Positions 1 through 9,955 are shown, counted from the stretch's first letter. The stretch: 64,000 nucleotides of DNA from Thalassotalea sp. 1_MG-2023 (GCF_030546745.1 NZ_JAUOPD010000001.1:273142-337141), one strand, 5' to 3'. The notes: generated from the sequence alone by a model not told the origin. Translations and numbers: made by a program.

Positions 1-1138
1 TTACCGCCTTGCCATTATGACGTATTTCAAAATACAGTGCTGATTGGTTTTGACCACCACTTTGCCCAACAAGAGCGATGGGCTCACCCGTTTCTACTCT
101 ATCGCCAACAGATTTTAATAGCGCTTGGTTATGGCCATATAAGCTCATGTAACCGTCTCCGTGATCAATAACGGTCACCAATCCATAACCTTTCAACCAA
201 TCTGAAAATAGCACCACGCCATGGTGAATAGTTGATATTGTTTTACCTGAGGGCGCAGCTAATAAAACGCCTTTCCATTTTAAATAGCCTTGCTTTCTTG
301 AACCAAAACTGCGATTTATTCTGCCATTTACCGGCCAATTAAGCTTACCGCGTAGTGATGATAGCCCGCTGAGTGAAAAATCTTGTTTACTTAAACGTGC
401 GATTCTGGCTAATGCTGCAACTAAACTTTCTTCTTCAGCCTCTAATTTTTCTAACTGCTGCTTTGCTGACATTAGTTGATTATTTAAAGCGTTAACCGTT
501 TTTTCTCTACGTTGTTTGCCTGCTTCTAGTGCTTGCTTGTCTTCTTGTTGTTTCTTTTTTAATTGAGCAAGTTGTTGTTGTTGTAAGAGTTGTTGCTGTT
601 CAACTTCATTTAATTGGGTAATTGTTGATTGAAAGGCTTCTATTTCTTTTATGCGAGCGGTATTTAAATATTGATAGTAACTAACAGTACGTTGGACTTT
701 GCCTGGGTTTTCTTGGTTTAAAATTAATTTTAGATAATCATGATGCCCAGTACTGTATGCGGCTCTAAGCTGTTTTGCTAGCAGGGCTTCTTGTTGCTGT
801 TTTTTATTGGTTAACTGTTGTTTTTCTTTCGTCAGACGATGCAGCGTTTGTTGCGTGTTGTCTAGTTTTTTGTCTGTATTTCGTAGCGATTTAGTCTGCT
901 GAGATATGGCGAGCTCATCGGATTGAAGTTGTTTAAGTAAACGTTCGCGTTCCTGATCAACTTCTTTAATAGTGGATTTTTCTTTTTTGATCGCTTTTTT
1001 TACTTGATCGAGCTGTTCATCAGTCGCTGTTTCTTGTGCATATAGTACTGGTGAGAACAACAGAACCACAACAGATAAAAAGCGAGTAAGTACTCGCTTT
1101 TTATCCCGCCATACTTGCAAAAGGCTATGTGTTGTCAT
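1..1138 (-). CDS. envC: Murein hydrolase activator EnvC (3' end cut by window edge)
   Basis: Periplasmic activator of the amidases that split septal peptidoglycan during division; EnvC proteins carry a degenerate LytM/M23 domain that does not itself cut. The frame read from ATG at 1138 gives a basic N-terminus and a hydrophobic stretch ending SPVLYAQE, a clear signal peptide. A long Gln/Lys/Glu-rich coiled coil follows, then an M23 domain with GSRKQGYLKWKGVLLAAP, VIDHGDGYMSLYGHN and SALYFEIRHNGKAV. The frame is still open at base 1, so about the last 5-10 residues are missing. It lies 38 bases downstream of gpmI on the same strand, as in E. coli, so the two are probably co-transcribed. The amidase it would activate is encoded at 27562-28881. 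Family assignment is secure. Confidence 0.93.
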   Translation of the reverse strand, partial: MTTHSLLQVWRDKKRVLTRFLSVVVLLFSPVLYAQETATDEQLDQVKKAIKKEKSTIKEVDQERERLLKQLQSDELAISQQTKSLRNTDKKLDNTQQTLHRLTKEKQQLTNKKQQQEALLAKQLRAAYSTGHHDYLKLILNQENPGKVQRTVSYYQYLNTARIKEIEAFQSTITQLNEVEQQQLLQQQQLAQLKKKQQEDKQALEAGKQRREKTVNALNNQLMSAKQQLEKLEAEEESLVAALARIARLSKQDFSLSGLSSLRGKLNWPVNGRINRSFGSRKQGYLKWKGVLLAAPSGKTISTIHHGVVLFSDWLKGYGLVTVIDHGDGYMSLYGHNQALLKSVGDRVETGEPIALVGQSGGQNQSALYFEIRHNGKAV

Positions 1139-1176
1139 ACTAAAGAATAAACTCGCTGAAAAAGTATCATGCGATA

Positions 1177-2721
1177 TTATGAAGTAAGCTCCATCAGATT
1201 TGAACCTGTCATTTCTTTTGGTTGTGGTAGTGCCATCAAATTTAAAATAGTAGGAGCAATATCGCTAAGTGCACCTGTCGATGCAGGCGTTGCGTCACGA
1301 CCAACAAAAATTAGTGGAACGGGTTCACAAGTATGTGCGGTATGTGCTTGACCTGTTTGGTTATCTGCCATCTGTTCTGCGTTACCATGGTCAGCTGTAA
1401 TTAAGCATTCACCGCCAACACTTTCTAGCGCAGTAACTACGCGTCCGATACAATTATCTACAGCTTCACAAGCTTTAACCGCGGCATCAAACTTTCCGGT
1501 ATGACCCACCATATCGCCATTGGGATAATTACACACAATAAAATCATACGATTGAGATTCAATGGCTGCAACTAATTTATCAGTTAATAAAGGGGCGTTC
1601 ATTTCTGGTTGAAGATCATAGGTAGCGACTTGTGGGGAAGGAATTAACACTCGCTCTTCGCCAATAAAGGTATCTTCTCTACCCCCACTAAAAAAGAAGG
1701 TTACATGCGCGTATTTTTCAGTTTCAGAAATACGTAGTTGCGTTTTGTCATGCTTTTCTAACCATTCCCCTAGAACGTTATTGAGCTCTTCTGGCGGAAA
1801 TGCACTTGGCGCATTAATATCGGCGGCATATTCTGTTAACATCACAAAATCTGCTAACGCAGGCGCTTTCTTCTTAGTAAACCCATCAAAATCTTGTTCG
1901 ACAAAAGCGCGTGTAAATTGTCTAGCTCTATCAGCTCGAAAGTTCATGAATATAATAGCATCACCGTCATCAACGGTTATTGCTTGACCGCTTGTATTAG
2001 GAATTGCTGTTGCTTTGACGAATTCGTCATTTTCATCACGTTGATAGGCGGCTTGTAATCCTGAAACAGCATCTGTTGCTTGATATTCTGCTTCACCGAG
2101 TACCATTAAATTGTAGGCTGCTTCAACACGCTCCCAGCGTTGATCTCTATCCATCGCGTAATAGCGGCCAATAATAGAAGCGACTTGACCGCAACCTAAT
2201 TGGGCAAATTTTTCTTGTGCTTTTATTAATGAATTTTCAGCACTCCGTGGTGGCGTGTCACGACCATCGAGAAACGCATGTAAATATATCTCTTTTGCGC
2301 CCCGAGCGTGTGCTAGCTCAATCATGGCAAGAATGTGATCTTCATGGCTGTGTACACCACCTGGTGACATTAAGCCACATAAGTGAACAGCTTTATTGTT
2401 AGCAACCGCTTTATCTACAGCAGAAACAAGCGCGGGTACTTGGTCAAATTCATCGTCTGCAATCGCTTTAGTAATACGAGTAAAGTCTTGATAAACAATG
2501 CGTCCAGCACCTAAATTTACGTGTCCTACTTCAGAGTTACCCATTTGGCCATCTGGTAGTCCTACTGCCATTCCAGATGTTTGAATAAGCATTTTAGGCT
2601 TGGTGGCCCATAAGTTATCTAATACCGGAGTTTTTGCGTGTTGAATTGCATTTGATTCTTGGTTTTCTCGATAGCCCCAGCCATCTAAAATAATTAATAC
2701 GGTTGGTTTTTTATTAGCCAT
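1177..2721 (-). CDS. gpmI: 2,3-bisphosphoglycerate-independent phosphoglycerate mutase
   Basis: Interconverts 3- and 2-phosphoglycerate in glycolysis and gluconeogenesis, using two metal ions (usually Mn) and a phosphoserine intermediate, in the cytoplasm. The 514-residue length is typical. Visible alkaline-phosphatase-fold motifs: LDGWG with metal ligand D13, GNSEVGH with catalytic S63, [19 protein letters not shown] and [10 protein letters not shown] near the C-terminus. I chose the ATG at 2721 (protein MANKKPTV) over one five codons upstream because an AGGA ribosome site lies just before it and homologues start close to LIILDGWG. It precedes envC on the same strand. Its promoter should lie in the 289-base divergent gap towards the rhodanese gene. 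Confidence 0.97.
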   Translation of the reverse strand: MANKKPTVLIILDGWGYRENQESNAIQHAKTPVLDNLWATKPKMLIQTSGMAVGLPDGQMGNSEVGHVNLGAGRIVYQDFTRITKAIADDEFDQVPALVSAVDKAVANNKAVHLCGLMSPGGVHSHEDHILAMIELAHARGAKEIYLHAFLDGRDTPPRSAENSLIKAQEKFAQLGCGQVASIIGRYYAMDRDQRWERVEAAYNLMVLGEAEYQATDAVSGLQAAYQRDENDEFVKATAIPNTSGQAITVDDGDAIIFMNFRADRARQFTRAFVEQDFDGFTKKKAPALADFVMLTEYAADINAPSAFPPEELNNVLGEWLEKHDKTQLRISETEKYAHVTFFFSGGREDTFIGEERVLIPSPQVATYDLQPEMNAPLLTDKLVAAIESQSYDFIVCNYPNGDMVGHTGKFDAAVKACEAVDNCIGRVVTALESVGGECLITADHGNAEQMADNQTGQAHTAHTCEPVPLIFVGRDATPASTGALSDIAPTILNLMALPQPKEMTGSNLMELTS

Positions 2722-2934
2722 GCCAGTTCCTAACATATATTTTTCAGCGAACGTAAACTGCTGCCAAGTATATCAATTACGATAATAAATTGCTGCTATT
2801 GAACTAGACAAAATCGTTCTAACAAAAACCATAGCGTTGATTGCAATGCGGTAATTTTTTGAACAATGAAGAATAGCGTAATAGTGAGTTTTTTATTGAT
2901 AAACGATTTTTTGCATAAAAGACGGTATGAATGA

Positions 2935-2973
2935 TTGAATAAATCTGTAAAAAAACGTAGTAATCTGTATACT
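2935..2973 (+). promoter_or_regulatory. Candidate sigma-70 promoter for yibN-grxC-secB-gpsA
   Basis: Two overlapping options in the divergent gap: TTGAAT (2935-2940) with TAGTAA (2958-2963) at 17-base spacing, and a good -10, TATACT (2968-2973), with a poor -35 (TGTAAA, 16-base spacing). Either would start transcription about 30-40 bases before the rhodanese ATG. This is a pattern match only. Confidence 0.4.
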
Positions 2974-3010
2974 GTCGGCAAAATTTTCGAACTTAAATAC
3001 GATTAAACAA

Positions 3011-3436
3011 ATGGAACAATTTATTGCGTTTTTAGGGAATCACCCTATGTTAACCGCTGCTTGGGTTGGTATATTTTTGGCGATTGTAGTCATAAGTGTT
3101 CGCATAAAGCTTTCTCCGATCAAACAGTTATCTCCTCAAGAACTGACTTTTCTCGTAAATAGAGAAGAGGGTGTTGTGGTAGATATACGCTCAGAAAAAG
3201 AGTTTAAAACGGCTAGAATTTTAGACGCTAAACACTTACCAAGCGAAAAAGCGAATAAAGATGACTTTGCTACGCTTGAAAAATCGAAAGATAAACCCAT
3301 TATTCTTGTATGCGCTGCTGGTGTATCAGCTTCAAATGTTGCCAATAAAATGCTTAAAGCAGGCTTTAGCCGTGTCAGTGTTTTGAAAGGTGGCATGAAT
3401 GCTTGGTCTGGTGCAGGGTTACCAGTAGCAAAATAA
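3011..3436 (+). CDS. yibN: Membrane-anchored rhodanese-like protein (YibN family)
   Basis: A 141-residue protein with one N-terminal membrane segment (about residues 14-31) followed by a single rhodanese domain. The active-site loop reads LVCAAGVSAS with Cys101, so a persulfide-carrying sulfurtransferase is chemically possible; the exact function of YibN is not settled. VVDIRSEKEF and LKGGMNAWSGAGLPV are standard rhodanese landmarks. The gene order yibN-grxC-secB-gpsA is that of E. coli and many gammaproteobacteria, and the 22-base gap to grxC suggests one operon. The domain is certain; the physiological role is not. Confidence 0.9.
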   Translation: MEQFIAFLGNHPMLTAAWVGIFLAIVVISVRIKLSPIKQLSPQELTFLVNREEGVVVDIRSEKEFKTARILDAKHLPSEKANKDDFATLEKSKDKPIILVCAAGVSASNVANKMLKAGFSRVSVLKGGMNAWSGAGLPVAK

Positions 3437-3458
3437 TTTGATTAATTGAGAATTTGTC

Positions 3459-3707
3459 ATGGCTGTTGAAATTTATACCAAAGTTACATGTGGCTTTTGT
3501 ATGCGAGCAAAAATGCTGTTAGATCAAAAGAACGTAGATTATCGTGAAATTAAAATTGACGGTGATGCTAAGTTACGTGAAGACATGATCAAGCGGGCTA
3601 ATGGTGCCTATACGGTACCGCAAATTTTTATTCATGATCATCATGTGGGTGGTTGTGATGAGTTATTTGCATTGCACGCTCGTAATCAGCTTGATGACTT
3701 ATTGTAG
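3459..3707 (+). CDS. grxC: Glutaredoxin 3 (GrxC type) with a CGFC active site
   Basis: Small (82 residues) cytoplasmic thiol-disulfide oxidoreductase that uses glutathione to reduce protein disulfides and mixed disulfides. The thioredoxin fold is evident: the active site CGFC at residues 11-14, the cis-Pro loop TVPQIFI, and the glutathione-binding HVGGCDELFAL. The usual GrxC active site is CPYC; here Pro-Tyr is replaced by Gly-Phe, resembling the CGF core of monothiol (CGFS) glutaredoxins but keeping the second Cys. Length and gene neighbours (yibN upstream, secB downstream) still place it as GrxC. The changed dipeptide probably alters redox potential or iron-sulfur binding, which is inference. 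Confidence 0.93.
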   Translation: MAVEIYTKVTCGFCMRAKMLLDQKNVDYREIKIDGDAKLREDMIKRANGAYTVPQIFIHDHHVGGCDELFALHARNQLDDLL

Positions 3708-3795
3708 AAAAGATAAACATAGATCACCGATCTCTCATTATTTAATAAATAGAACCGCTGTTTAATCTACAGCAACTCACTAAGGAATATATATT

Positions 3796-4296
3796 ATGGC
3801 TGACGAAAACCAAAGCAGCACAGAAGGCGCAGAACAGGCGCCACAATTTGCCATTCAACGCGTTTACACAAAAGATATTTCTTTTGAAACGCCTAACTCT
3901 CCTGCTATTTTTCAAAAAGAATGGAAGCCAGAGTTGAAGTTAGATTTAGACACACGTTCTAAAAAACTTGCTGATGATACCTATGAAGTTTGTTTAGCAC
4001 TTACTGTAACAGCAACAGTTGAAGGACAAACAGCCTTTTTAGCCGAAGTTCAACAAGCAGGTATTTTTACCATTGGTAACTTACCAGAAGCTCAGCTTGC
4101 GCATACTATTGGTGCATTTTGCCCAGCAACACTTTTCCCGTATGCGCGTGAAGCGGTATTTAGTTTAGTTAACCGAGGTTCTTTCCCTCAAATTAACTTA
4201 GCGCCTGTTAATTTTGATGCACTATTTGCTTCTTATGTTCAACAGCGTTCAGCTGAGCAAGGTGCAGAAGCGCCTGCGAGTACAGAAACCCACTAA
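3796..4296 (+). CDS. secB: Protein-export chaperone SecB
   Basis: Tetrameric cytoplasmic chaperone that keeps preproteins unfolded and hands them to SecA at the Sec translocon. The 166-residue length, the opening [19 protein letters not shown], the central [22 protein letters not shown] and the C-terminal [10 protein letters not shown] are all SecB signatures. The acidic, hydrophilic N-terminus is normal. A good ribosome site (AAGGA) precedes the ATG. The stop TAA shares its last base with the gpsA start (TAATG), implying translational coupling with the next gene. Confidence 0.97.
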   Translation: MADENQSSTEGAEQAPQFAIQRVYTKDISFETPNSPAIFQKEWKPELKLDLDTRSKKLADDTYEVCLALTVTATVEGQTAFLAEVQQAGIFTIGNLPEAQLAHTIGAFCPATLFPYAREAVFSLVNRGSFPQINLAPVNFDALFASYVQQRSAEQGAEAPASTETH

Positions 4297-5306
4297 TGAC
4301 ACACCAGTCATCAATGGATATTACCATATTAGGGGCGGGGTCTTACGGCACCGCCCTTGCTATTTGTTTTGCTCGTAACGGCCATAACACTTTGTTATGG
4401 GGACGTGATGTTAAACATGTTTCAGCCATGGAAAAAGCGCGGTCAAATGAACGTTATTTACCTGGTGCTAAATTTCCCGAAACATTAACGGTAACCAATG
4501 ACTTATCATCGGCGGTATCGGCAAGCGATAATGTATTAGTTGTGGTGCCAAGTCATGCTTTTGCCGATTTACTTAAAAGCATTAAATCTGATTTAACCGC
4601 TAATGCACGTATCGCATGGGCAACTAAAGGTTTAGACCCTGATACAGGGTGTTTATTGCAAGATGTTGCTCGTCAAATTTTAGGTAATGAAATTGCATTG
4701 GCTGTATTGTCTGGCCCAACTTTTGCGAAAGAAATGGCCGCAGGTTTACCTACCGCAATTTCAGTGTCATCTACAGAGCAGTCTTTTGTTGATGAACTTT
4801 CTCGTTTATTACATTGTGAAAAAACCTTTCGTGTTTATTCAAATAATGACTTTATTGGTGTGCAACTCGGTGGCGCAGTAAAAAATGTTATTGCGATTGG
4901 CGCTGGAATGGCTGATGGTATTGGCTTTGGGGCTAATGCCAGAACAGCATTAATTACACGCGGTTTGGTGGAAATGTCACGTTTAGGTGCTGCCTTGCAT
5001 GCCGAACCTACTACCTTTATGGGCATGGCGGGCTTAGGTGATTTGGTACTCACTTGTACGGATAATCAATCACGTAATCGCCGTTTTGGTTTAGCGTTAG
5101 GCCGAGGTACCAATGTTGAACAAGCGATGCAAGATATTGGTCAAGTGGTTGAAGGTTACCGAAATACCAAAGAAGTACATATGTTAGCGCAACGCCTTAA
5201 TGTTGAAATGCCTATTGTTGAGCAGGTGTATCAAGTGTTGTATTGTGGTAAAGACGCTAAATTAGCAGCGTCTGATTTATTGTCACGCGAACGTAAATTC
5301 GAATAA
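4296..5306 (+). CDS. gpsA: Glycerol-3-phosphate dehydrogenase [NAD(P)+]
   Basis: Reduces dihydroxyacetone phosphate to sn-glycerol 3-phosphate, the backbone for phospholipid synthesis, in the cytoplasm. The Rossmann motif GAGSYG is at residues 13-18. The substrate-site Lys lies in [18 protein letters not shown], and [17 protein letters not shown] and [13 protein letters not shown] are family-defining. The 336 residues match the usual length. The start overlapping the secB stop is used; an ATG at 4314 six codons downstream is also possible, and neither has a strong ribosome site, which fits coupling to secB. The stop lies only three bases from the convergent trmL stop. Confidence 0.96.
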   Translation: MTHQSSMDITILGAGSYGTALAICFARNGHNTLLWGRDVKHVSAMEKARSNERYLPGAKFPETLTVTNDLSSAVSASDNVLVVVPSHAFADLLKSIKSDLTANARIAWATKGLDPDTGCLLQDVARQILGNEIALAVLSGPTFAKEMAAGLPTAISVSSTEQSFVDELSRLLHCEKTFRVYSNNDFIGVQLGGAVKNVIAIGAGMADGIGFGANARTALITRGLVEMSRLGAALHAEPTTFMGMAGLGDLVLTCTDNQSRNRRFGLALGRGTNVEQAMQDIGQVVEGYRNTKEVHMLAQRLNVEMPIVEQVYQVLYCGKDAKLAASDLLSRERKFE

Positions 5307-5309
5307 TAT

Positions 5310-5774
5310 TTATATCGAGTTTTCAAACCCTAACTGACGCCACGCCTCGTAAATGATCACAGAGGTGGCGTTAGATAAATTCATACTTCTACTACCTGCA
5401 ATCATCGGGATACGTATTTTATCTTTGTCTGGTATTTGCTGTCGTACTTCTTCCGTTAAACCTGCTGTTTCTGAGCCAAATAGTAAATAATCACCCTTTG
5501 AAAATGAAACATCGCCGTAATAATTTGTCGCTTTAGTGGTGATGGCTAAGATACGTTGAGGTTGTTCAGAATTCACGAAGTTGGCAAAATTTTTATGGCG
5601 CTTTATTGCTGCAAACTCATGGTAATCAAGCCCTGCGCGTTTTAACTTTTTATCATCTAAATCAAAGCCCAGTGGCTCAATGAGGTGCAAATTAAATCCT
5701 GTATTGGCGCACAACCGAATGATGTTACCGGTATTGGGCGGAATTTGCGGTTGAAACAATACCACGTCTAACAT
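5310..5774 (-). CDS. trmL: tRNA (cytidine(34)-2'-O)-methyltransferase TrmL
   Basis: SPOUT-fold enzyme that 2'-O-methylates the wobble base of tRNA-Leu isoacceptors. Motifs seen: [20 protein letters not shown] at the N-terminus, [11 protein letters not shown], and [18 protein letters not shown] with the knotted SAM-binding loop. The 154-residue length matches E. coli TrmL. The open frame extends 32 codons further upstream, but homologues begin at [10 protein letters not shown] and a GAGA ribosome-like site precedes that ATG, so 5774 is the start used. It is convergent with gpsA with almost no gap and no visible terminator between them. Confidence 0.95.
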   Translation of the reverse strand: MLDVVLFQPQIPPNTGNIIRLCANTGFNLHLIEPLGFDLDDKKLKRAGLDYHEFAAIKRHKNFANFVNSEQPQRILAITTKATNYYGDVSFSKGDYLLFGSETAGLTEEVRQQIPDKDKIRIPMIAGSRSMNLSNATSVIIYEAWRQLGFENSI

Positions 5775-5907
5775 AATGAATTCTCGCGATCGAAATAAAA
5801 CGGTATTATACCGTTTAGCATCTCGAAGAGAACAGCATTGGTTAGAAAGTTTAGTGCATGTTAGGTACACTACAATGGTTCTTATGTATCCATAGCGTTG
5901 TAAAGCA

Positions 5908-6798
5908 ATGACAAAAAAACAGGCTAGTTATCAACGGTTAGTAAAAATCGCCGCGTTTTGTGCGGTTCTGTTTGCGGTTGTGCAAATTTCCATAAAGTTA
6001 TATGCATGGTTTATTACTGGCGCAAGTGCAATGTTAGCCTCTTCTACAGATTCACTATTAGATCTTGCTGCTTCGTTTATCAACCTTATCATGTTAACTA
6101 TTGCCTTGAGACCAGCCGATCACAACCATAAGTTTGGTCATGGCAAAGCGGAAAGCTTAACTGGGTTGTTTCAATCTGCTTTTATTTTAGCGTCGGCAAT
6201 ATTCCTTATTATTCATGGTATTGAACATACCTCAAACCCCGTTATTATTCAGCAATCACACGTAGGTATTTGGGTAACTATTGTTGCTTTTGCACTTACT
6301 TTATTGTTAGTTGTTATTCAAAAATGGGTGCTTAAACAAACAAATTCTTTGGCCATAGAAGCTGACAGTTTACATTATCAATCTGATTTACTGTTGAATG
6401 CTGGGGTGTTGTGTTCATTAATACTGAGCGATTATTTATGGCCAAAAGCGGACGGTATTTTTACTGTAATTGTTGGTGTTTTTCTCATTGTTGGAGCATT
6501 TAAAATATTAAAACAAAGTGTTGATCAACTGATGGATCATGAACTAACGGATGAAGAGATAAAGATAGTTCAAGACGTGGTAACAAAACACAAACTAGCT
6601 ATTGGAGTGCATGATATTCGTAGCCGGCAAGCAGGTGAAAAACGGTTTATACAATGTCATTTAGAGCTTGACGATGACTTGCCTTTATATCAAGCACACG
6701 AAATAGGCGAAGAAATTAGGTTAGCGGTAGAAGCGCAACTGGCGCCTTGTGAAGTGTTCATTCATCATGACCCTGTTTCCGTTGTGGTAAGGCATTGA
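5908..6798 (+). CDS. fieF: Cation diffusion facilitator, FieF-like
   Basis: Inner-membrane proton-coupled exporter of divalent metals (Zn, Fe, Cd in characterised FieF proteins). The 296 residues hold about six membrane helices and a C-terminal cytoplasmic domain rich in His and acidic residues. Metal-site residues are visible in [12 protein letters not shown] (helix 2) and in [12 protein letters not shown] (helix 5), matching E. coli FieF. The C-terminal IHHDPV is also typical. The last 34 bases overlap the 3' end of the convergent hydrolase gene. The substrate metal cannot be decided from sequence alone. Confidence 0.9.
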   Translation: MTKKQASYQRLVKIAAFCAVLFAVVQISIKLYAWFITGASAMLASSTDSLLDLAASFINLIMLTIALRPADHNHKFGHGKAESLTGLFQSAFILASAIFLIIHGIEHTSNPVIIQQSHVGIWVTIVAFALTLLLVVIQKWVLKQTNSLAIEADSLHYQSDLLLNAGVLCSLILSDYLWPKADGIFTVIVGVFLIVGAFKILKQSVDQLMDHELTDEEIKIVQDVVTKHKLAIGVHDIRSRQAGEKRFIQCHLELDDDLPLYQAHEIGEEIRLAVEAQLAPCEVFIHHDPVSVVVRH

Positions 6799-7748
6799 TG
6801 AATATATGTAAGTACCTCTTCACGTATGTACTCTTGTTCAAATAATAATTCATGCCTCGCTTCATCAAACACTTTGGGGTTGTGTGCGCACAACTGTGGA
6901 TAGAGATGATGTAACCGTTGGCAGAACGTATTTTGTGCTCGGTTATCTACGATAACATCATTAGCCGCTTGTAATATAAAAAGCGGTGTTTTGATCTGCG
7001 ATAATTGTCGAAAAATATTCTTATTTGCTTGCAAAGCTTGCGCTAACCAATGAAACGTGACACCACCCAACTGTAATGTAGACTCTTGTTGGTATAAGTT
7101 AATAAAGCGTTCAAATCGAGCACTACATCCCATTAATGGGTTATCAGTAAATAGGGCTGGTTGGTAATTTTTATGACCAGGAAAGTACCAGGGTTCTACT
7201 GTTGCCATGCGATTGATACAGTTGCCTAATTGAATAATCGTTTTGGCTAACCAGTAAGGCGTTTTGCCAAAATTGATTGCGATCATCGGTGACGCTAGAA
7301 TAGCTGATGTTATTGATACTGAATGACGTTGTAACATCCGTAATGCGATTGCGCTGCCCATAGAGTGGGCAAGAATGGATAGGCTTTTATTCGAGATAAT
7401 AGGCTGTACTTCGTTAGTAATAAAGGTGGCTAAGTCATCGGCATAATAATCAAAATGTTCAACATACCCTTTATGCGTGTTCCCTAGTATTCGTTGAGAT
7501 ATGCCTTGGCCACGATGATCGGGTATAAAAATGTTAAAACCCATCGCCGATAAATCATAAGCAAGTTCTTGATACTTTAAATAACTTTCGCTACGCCCGC
7601 TAGAGATCACAAGGGTTGGTAATTCCGGATCTTTAATAATATAAACATAAGCGATACGTAGATTACCTATACCGATGAAACTCGCTGTTTTGGCTTGTTG
7701 CCAAAAACTTGCTATTGCACCCAATTTTTTCTTATTCAATTCACTCAT
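6765..7748 (-). CDS. Alpha/beta-hydrolase, lysophospholipase/monoglyceride-lipase (PldB) type
   Basis: A 327-residue serine hydrolase of the Hydrolase_4 family. The nucleophile elbow is AHSMGS, the oxyanion-side motif is FIPDHRGQGIS, and ILQAANDVIVDN plus FDEARHELLFE supply the Asp and His expected of the catalytic triad. The family includes lysophospholipase L2 (PldB) and monoacylglycerol lipases, so an esterase on lipid-like substrates is likely but unproven. No signal peptide is evident. It ends inside the 3' end of fieF (34-base convergent overlap) and lies 49 bases downstream of cpxA on the same strand, so read-through from cpxRA is possible. Confidence 0.85.
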   Translation of the reverse strand: MSELNKKKLGAIASFWQQAKTASFIGIGNLRIAYVYIIKDPELPTLVISSGRSESYLKYQELAYDLSAMGFNIFIPDHRGQGISQRILGNTHKGYVEHFDYYADDLATFITNEVQPIISNKSLSILAHSMGSAIALRMLQRHSVSITSAILASPMIAINFGKTPYWLAKTIIQLGNCINRMATVEPWYFPGHKNYQPALFTDNPLMGCSARFERFINLYQQESTLQLGGVTFHWLAQALQANKNIFRQLSQIKTPLFILQAANDVIVDNRAQNTFCQRLHHLYPQLCAHNPKVFDEARHELLFEQEYIREEVLTYIHQCLTTTETGS

Positions 7749-7797
7749 GACGTTTCAGCTTTAGCTACTGCTTCACCTTAGTACGAATAGCATTGAA

Positions 7798-9180
7798 TTA
7801 TAAACTATATGGCAAGGTAATAGTGACAATGAGTCCACCTGATGGATTATGCGTGGCCATAATACTTCCTTGATGTTTATCTATCGCTTGTTTGGCAATG
7901 GCCAGGCCTAAACCCGTACCACCACTGTCTCTGTCTCTGGCATCAGATACCCGGTAAAAAGGATCAAACAGTTTGGATAAGTGGTGGTCTTGAACGCCTT
8001 TGCCGTGATCAGTGACACAAATTTCAACGATGTCTTGATATTGGCGTAGTGTCACTTCAATAACTTGATGTTCATGGCTATATTTAATGGCATTAGATAT
8101 CACGTTATTAACCGCACTACTAAGAAGAGGCGCGTTTAATTTCAATGCAATATTTTCTTCGGAATTTAGCTTAATGTTGATGTTTTTTTCATTGGCAATC
8201 AGTTGCGCATCTTCAACTATCGTTGACATTAATTGTGAGAGATCACAAAGCGTCATTTGTATGGGTTCTAAGGTGTTTTCATGACGAGAGAGCGTTAATA
8301 CATTACTGATCATGTCATCAAGTTGCATTACTTCTTTTTCGCAACGGGATAATAAATTATTTTTCTTTTCATCATCTGGCAGCGTTTTATCTAGTAAGCC
8401 CAAAGTGATTTGTAATCGTGTTAACGGCGACCTTAATTCATGTGATACGTCAGCTAATAGTCGTTGATGAGCAGAAATATTATTCTCAAGCTTATCGGCC
8501 ATTAAGTTAAAGCTTTTTGCCAGTTGACCTAATTCATCTTGACGATTTTCATTATTTTCAACACGGGCTTTAAAGTCACCATTACCAATTACTAACGCTG
8601 CTTTTTCCATGGCACGTACTGGTTTGGTTAAATATTTTGCGAAAATCCAACAAAAGCACAGGCTTAATAATATAGGAACGAAAATTCGTACCCAATGTGG
8701 CATCAGCAGGATTGTTTCACTAACATCACTACTTTTTACACGAGATGCGATAAATAATTGATATTCAGCACCTTGGATTTCTAACGTAGTAGGTCCGCTA
8801 ATTCGAGCATAATGGAATAATACACTTGTTTTATGCGTGATTTCATTTTTTCTTAGGTATTTGGCTAGAGGTTTCGCAAAACGTTTATTATGGTAATAAA
8901 TGTGATTTGTTTGTGGATCTTTTATAAATAACGTTTGTTTTAAGAATCGGTCGCTACGCTCAATTGCTTGGATTGGCGTTTTAAAGTTTTGTTGTTCAAT
9001 TCGGCTCGTAATGCGGCTTAATTTAACCATGTCCTTTGCATTAGATGGCAAAATAACATTTTCTTGATCTAGCTGATTAGTGAGAAAGTGAGTCATCGCA
9101 ATAGACAATATTGTGGTGATCCAGAAAACTAGAAAAAGTTTAACGCCAATTGAGCTAAAAAATTGTTTAAGTTTCAACAT
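7798..9180 (-). CDS. cpxA: Envelope-stress sensor histidine kinase CpxA
   Basis: Inner-membrane sensor kinase of the Cpx system, which senses misfolded envelope proteins. 460 residues: TM1 about 12-29, a periplasmic loop about 30-163, TM2 about 165-183, HAMP about 183-235, the dimerisation/phospho-acceptor box ADVSHELRSPL with His247, then an ATPase domain with N box (NVISNAIKYS), G1 (DHGKG) and G2 (GGTGLGLAIAK). All catalytic residues are present. It starts 6 bases after cpxR on the same strand, so the pair is co-transcribed and likely co-translated. The divergent cpxP gene at 10037 supports Cpx over a generic OmpR-family kinase. Confidence 0.9.
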   Translation of the reverse strand: MLKLKQFFSSIGVKLFLVFWITTILSIAMTHFLTNQLDQENVILPSNAKDMVKLSRITSRIEQQNFKTPIQAIERSDRFLKQTLFIKDPQTNHIYYHNKRFAKPLAKYLRKNEITHKTSVLFHYARISGPTTLEIQGAEYQLFIASRVKSSDVSETILLMPHWVRIFVPILLSLCFCWIFAKYLTKPVRAMEKAALVIGNGDFKARVENNENRQDELGQLAKSFNLMADKLENNISAHQRLLADVSHELRSPLTRLQITLGLLDKTLPDDEKKNNLLSRCEKEVMQLDDMISNVLTLSRHENTLEPIQMTLCDLSQLMSTIVEDAQLIANEKNINIKLNSEENIALKLNAPLLSSAVNNVISNAIKYSHEHQVIEVTLRQYQDIVEICVTDHGKGVQDHHLSKLFDPFYRVSDARDRDSGGTGLGLAIAKQAIDKHQGSIMATHNPSGGLIVTITLPYSL

Positions 9181-9186
9181 GCGTTA

Positions 9187-9888
9187 TTACTCGTTACCCG
9201 ATAAAAAAATATAGCCAGCACCGCGAATAGTTTTAATTTTGTCATCTTGTGCATACGCTGAAAATTTTCTTCGGATATTGCTTACATGCATGTCGATACT
9301 GCGATCAAAAGGGCTGAGTTTACGTTGCATGACTTGCTGTGATATGAGTTCTTTACTAACAATTGAACCTGAATTCTCCATGAGTAACGTGAGTAATTGA
9401 TATTCTGTGCCAGTTAACTCAATGAGTTGATCATGACAATGTACTTCATGGGTAGCGGGGTTCATCTGAACATGGTTAATATGGTAATTTACATTGTGAT
9501 TTTGCTGTTGTTGAACAATATCAATTCTGCGTAAAATGGCGTTGATGCGGGCTAATAACTCACGATGTTGGAAAGGTTTAGCGAGGTAATCATCAGCGCC
9601 AAGCTCTAACCCTAATACTTTATCGGTTTCATCGCCTTTTGCGGTTAGCATTAAAATGGGCGTTGCATGTTTACCACCTAACGCTTTTAATAATTCAAAA
9701 CCGTTAAGCCCTGGCATCATAACATCAAGCAAAATTAAACTATATTTACTGTCTTTTGCTGCGGCTAAGCCTGAAATACCATCATGCCGAGCTTCCAGTT
9801 GAAAACCTTCGTATGACAAATATTCACATAACAGATCAGTTAACGTTTTATCGTCATCAATCATTAATATTGTACGTGTATCTGTCAT
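9187..9888 (-). CDS. cpxR: Response regulator CpxR (OmpR/PhoB family)
   Basis: DNA-binding partner of CpxA. The 233 residues comprise an N-terminal receiver with the acidic cluster DDD (residues 11-13), phospho-acceptor Asp55 in LILLDVMMPG, Thr in LMLTAKGD and Lys in LAKPF. A C-terminal winged-helix DNA-binding domain follows (LTGTEYQLLTLL, SIDMHVSNIRRKF, TIRGAGYIF). It is divergent from cpxP across 148 bases that hold a CpxR-box-like repeat, so it probably activates cpxP and itself. Confidence 0.92.
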   Translation of the reverse strand: MTDTRTILMIDDDKTLTDLLCEYLSYEGFQLEARHDGISGLAAAKDSKYSLILLDVMMPGLNGFELLKALGGKHATPILMLTAKGDETDKVLGLELGADDYLAKPFQHRELLARINAILRRIDIVQQQQNHNVNYHINHVQMNPATHEVHCHDQLIELTGTEYQLLTLLMENSGSIVSKELISQQVMQRKLSPFDRSIDMHVSNIRRKFSAYAQDDKIKTIRGAGYIFLSGNE

Positions 9889-9955
9889 CGTTTATTTCCC
9901 TGTCGTTGGTATTTGCATTGTTATATTAACCGAGCAAAGGGGGAGACATGAAGTC

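Noticed and set aside
2796..2981. 61-codon open frame on the minus strand in the gpmI-yibN gap
   Set aside because: Composition is that of A+T-rich intergenic DNA, no recognisable motif, and it covers the expected divergent promoter region.
5775..5870. 32-codon N-terminal extension of TrmL
   Set aside because: Family members begin at [10 protein letters not shown], and the extension has no conserved feature.
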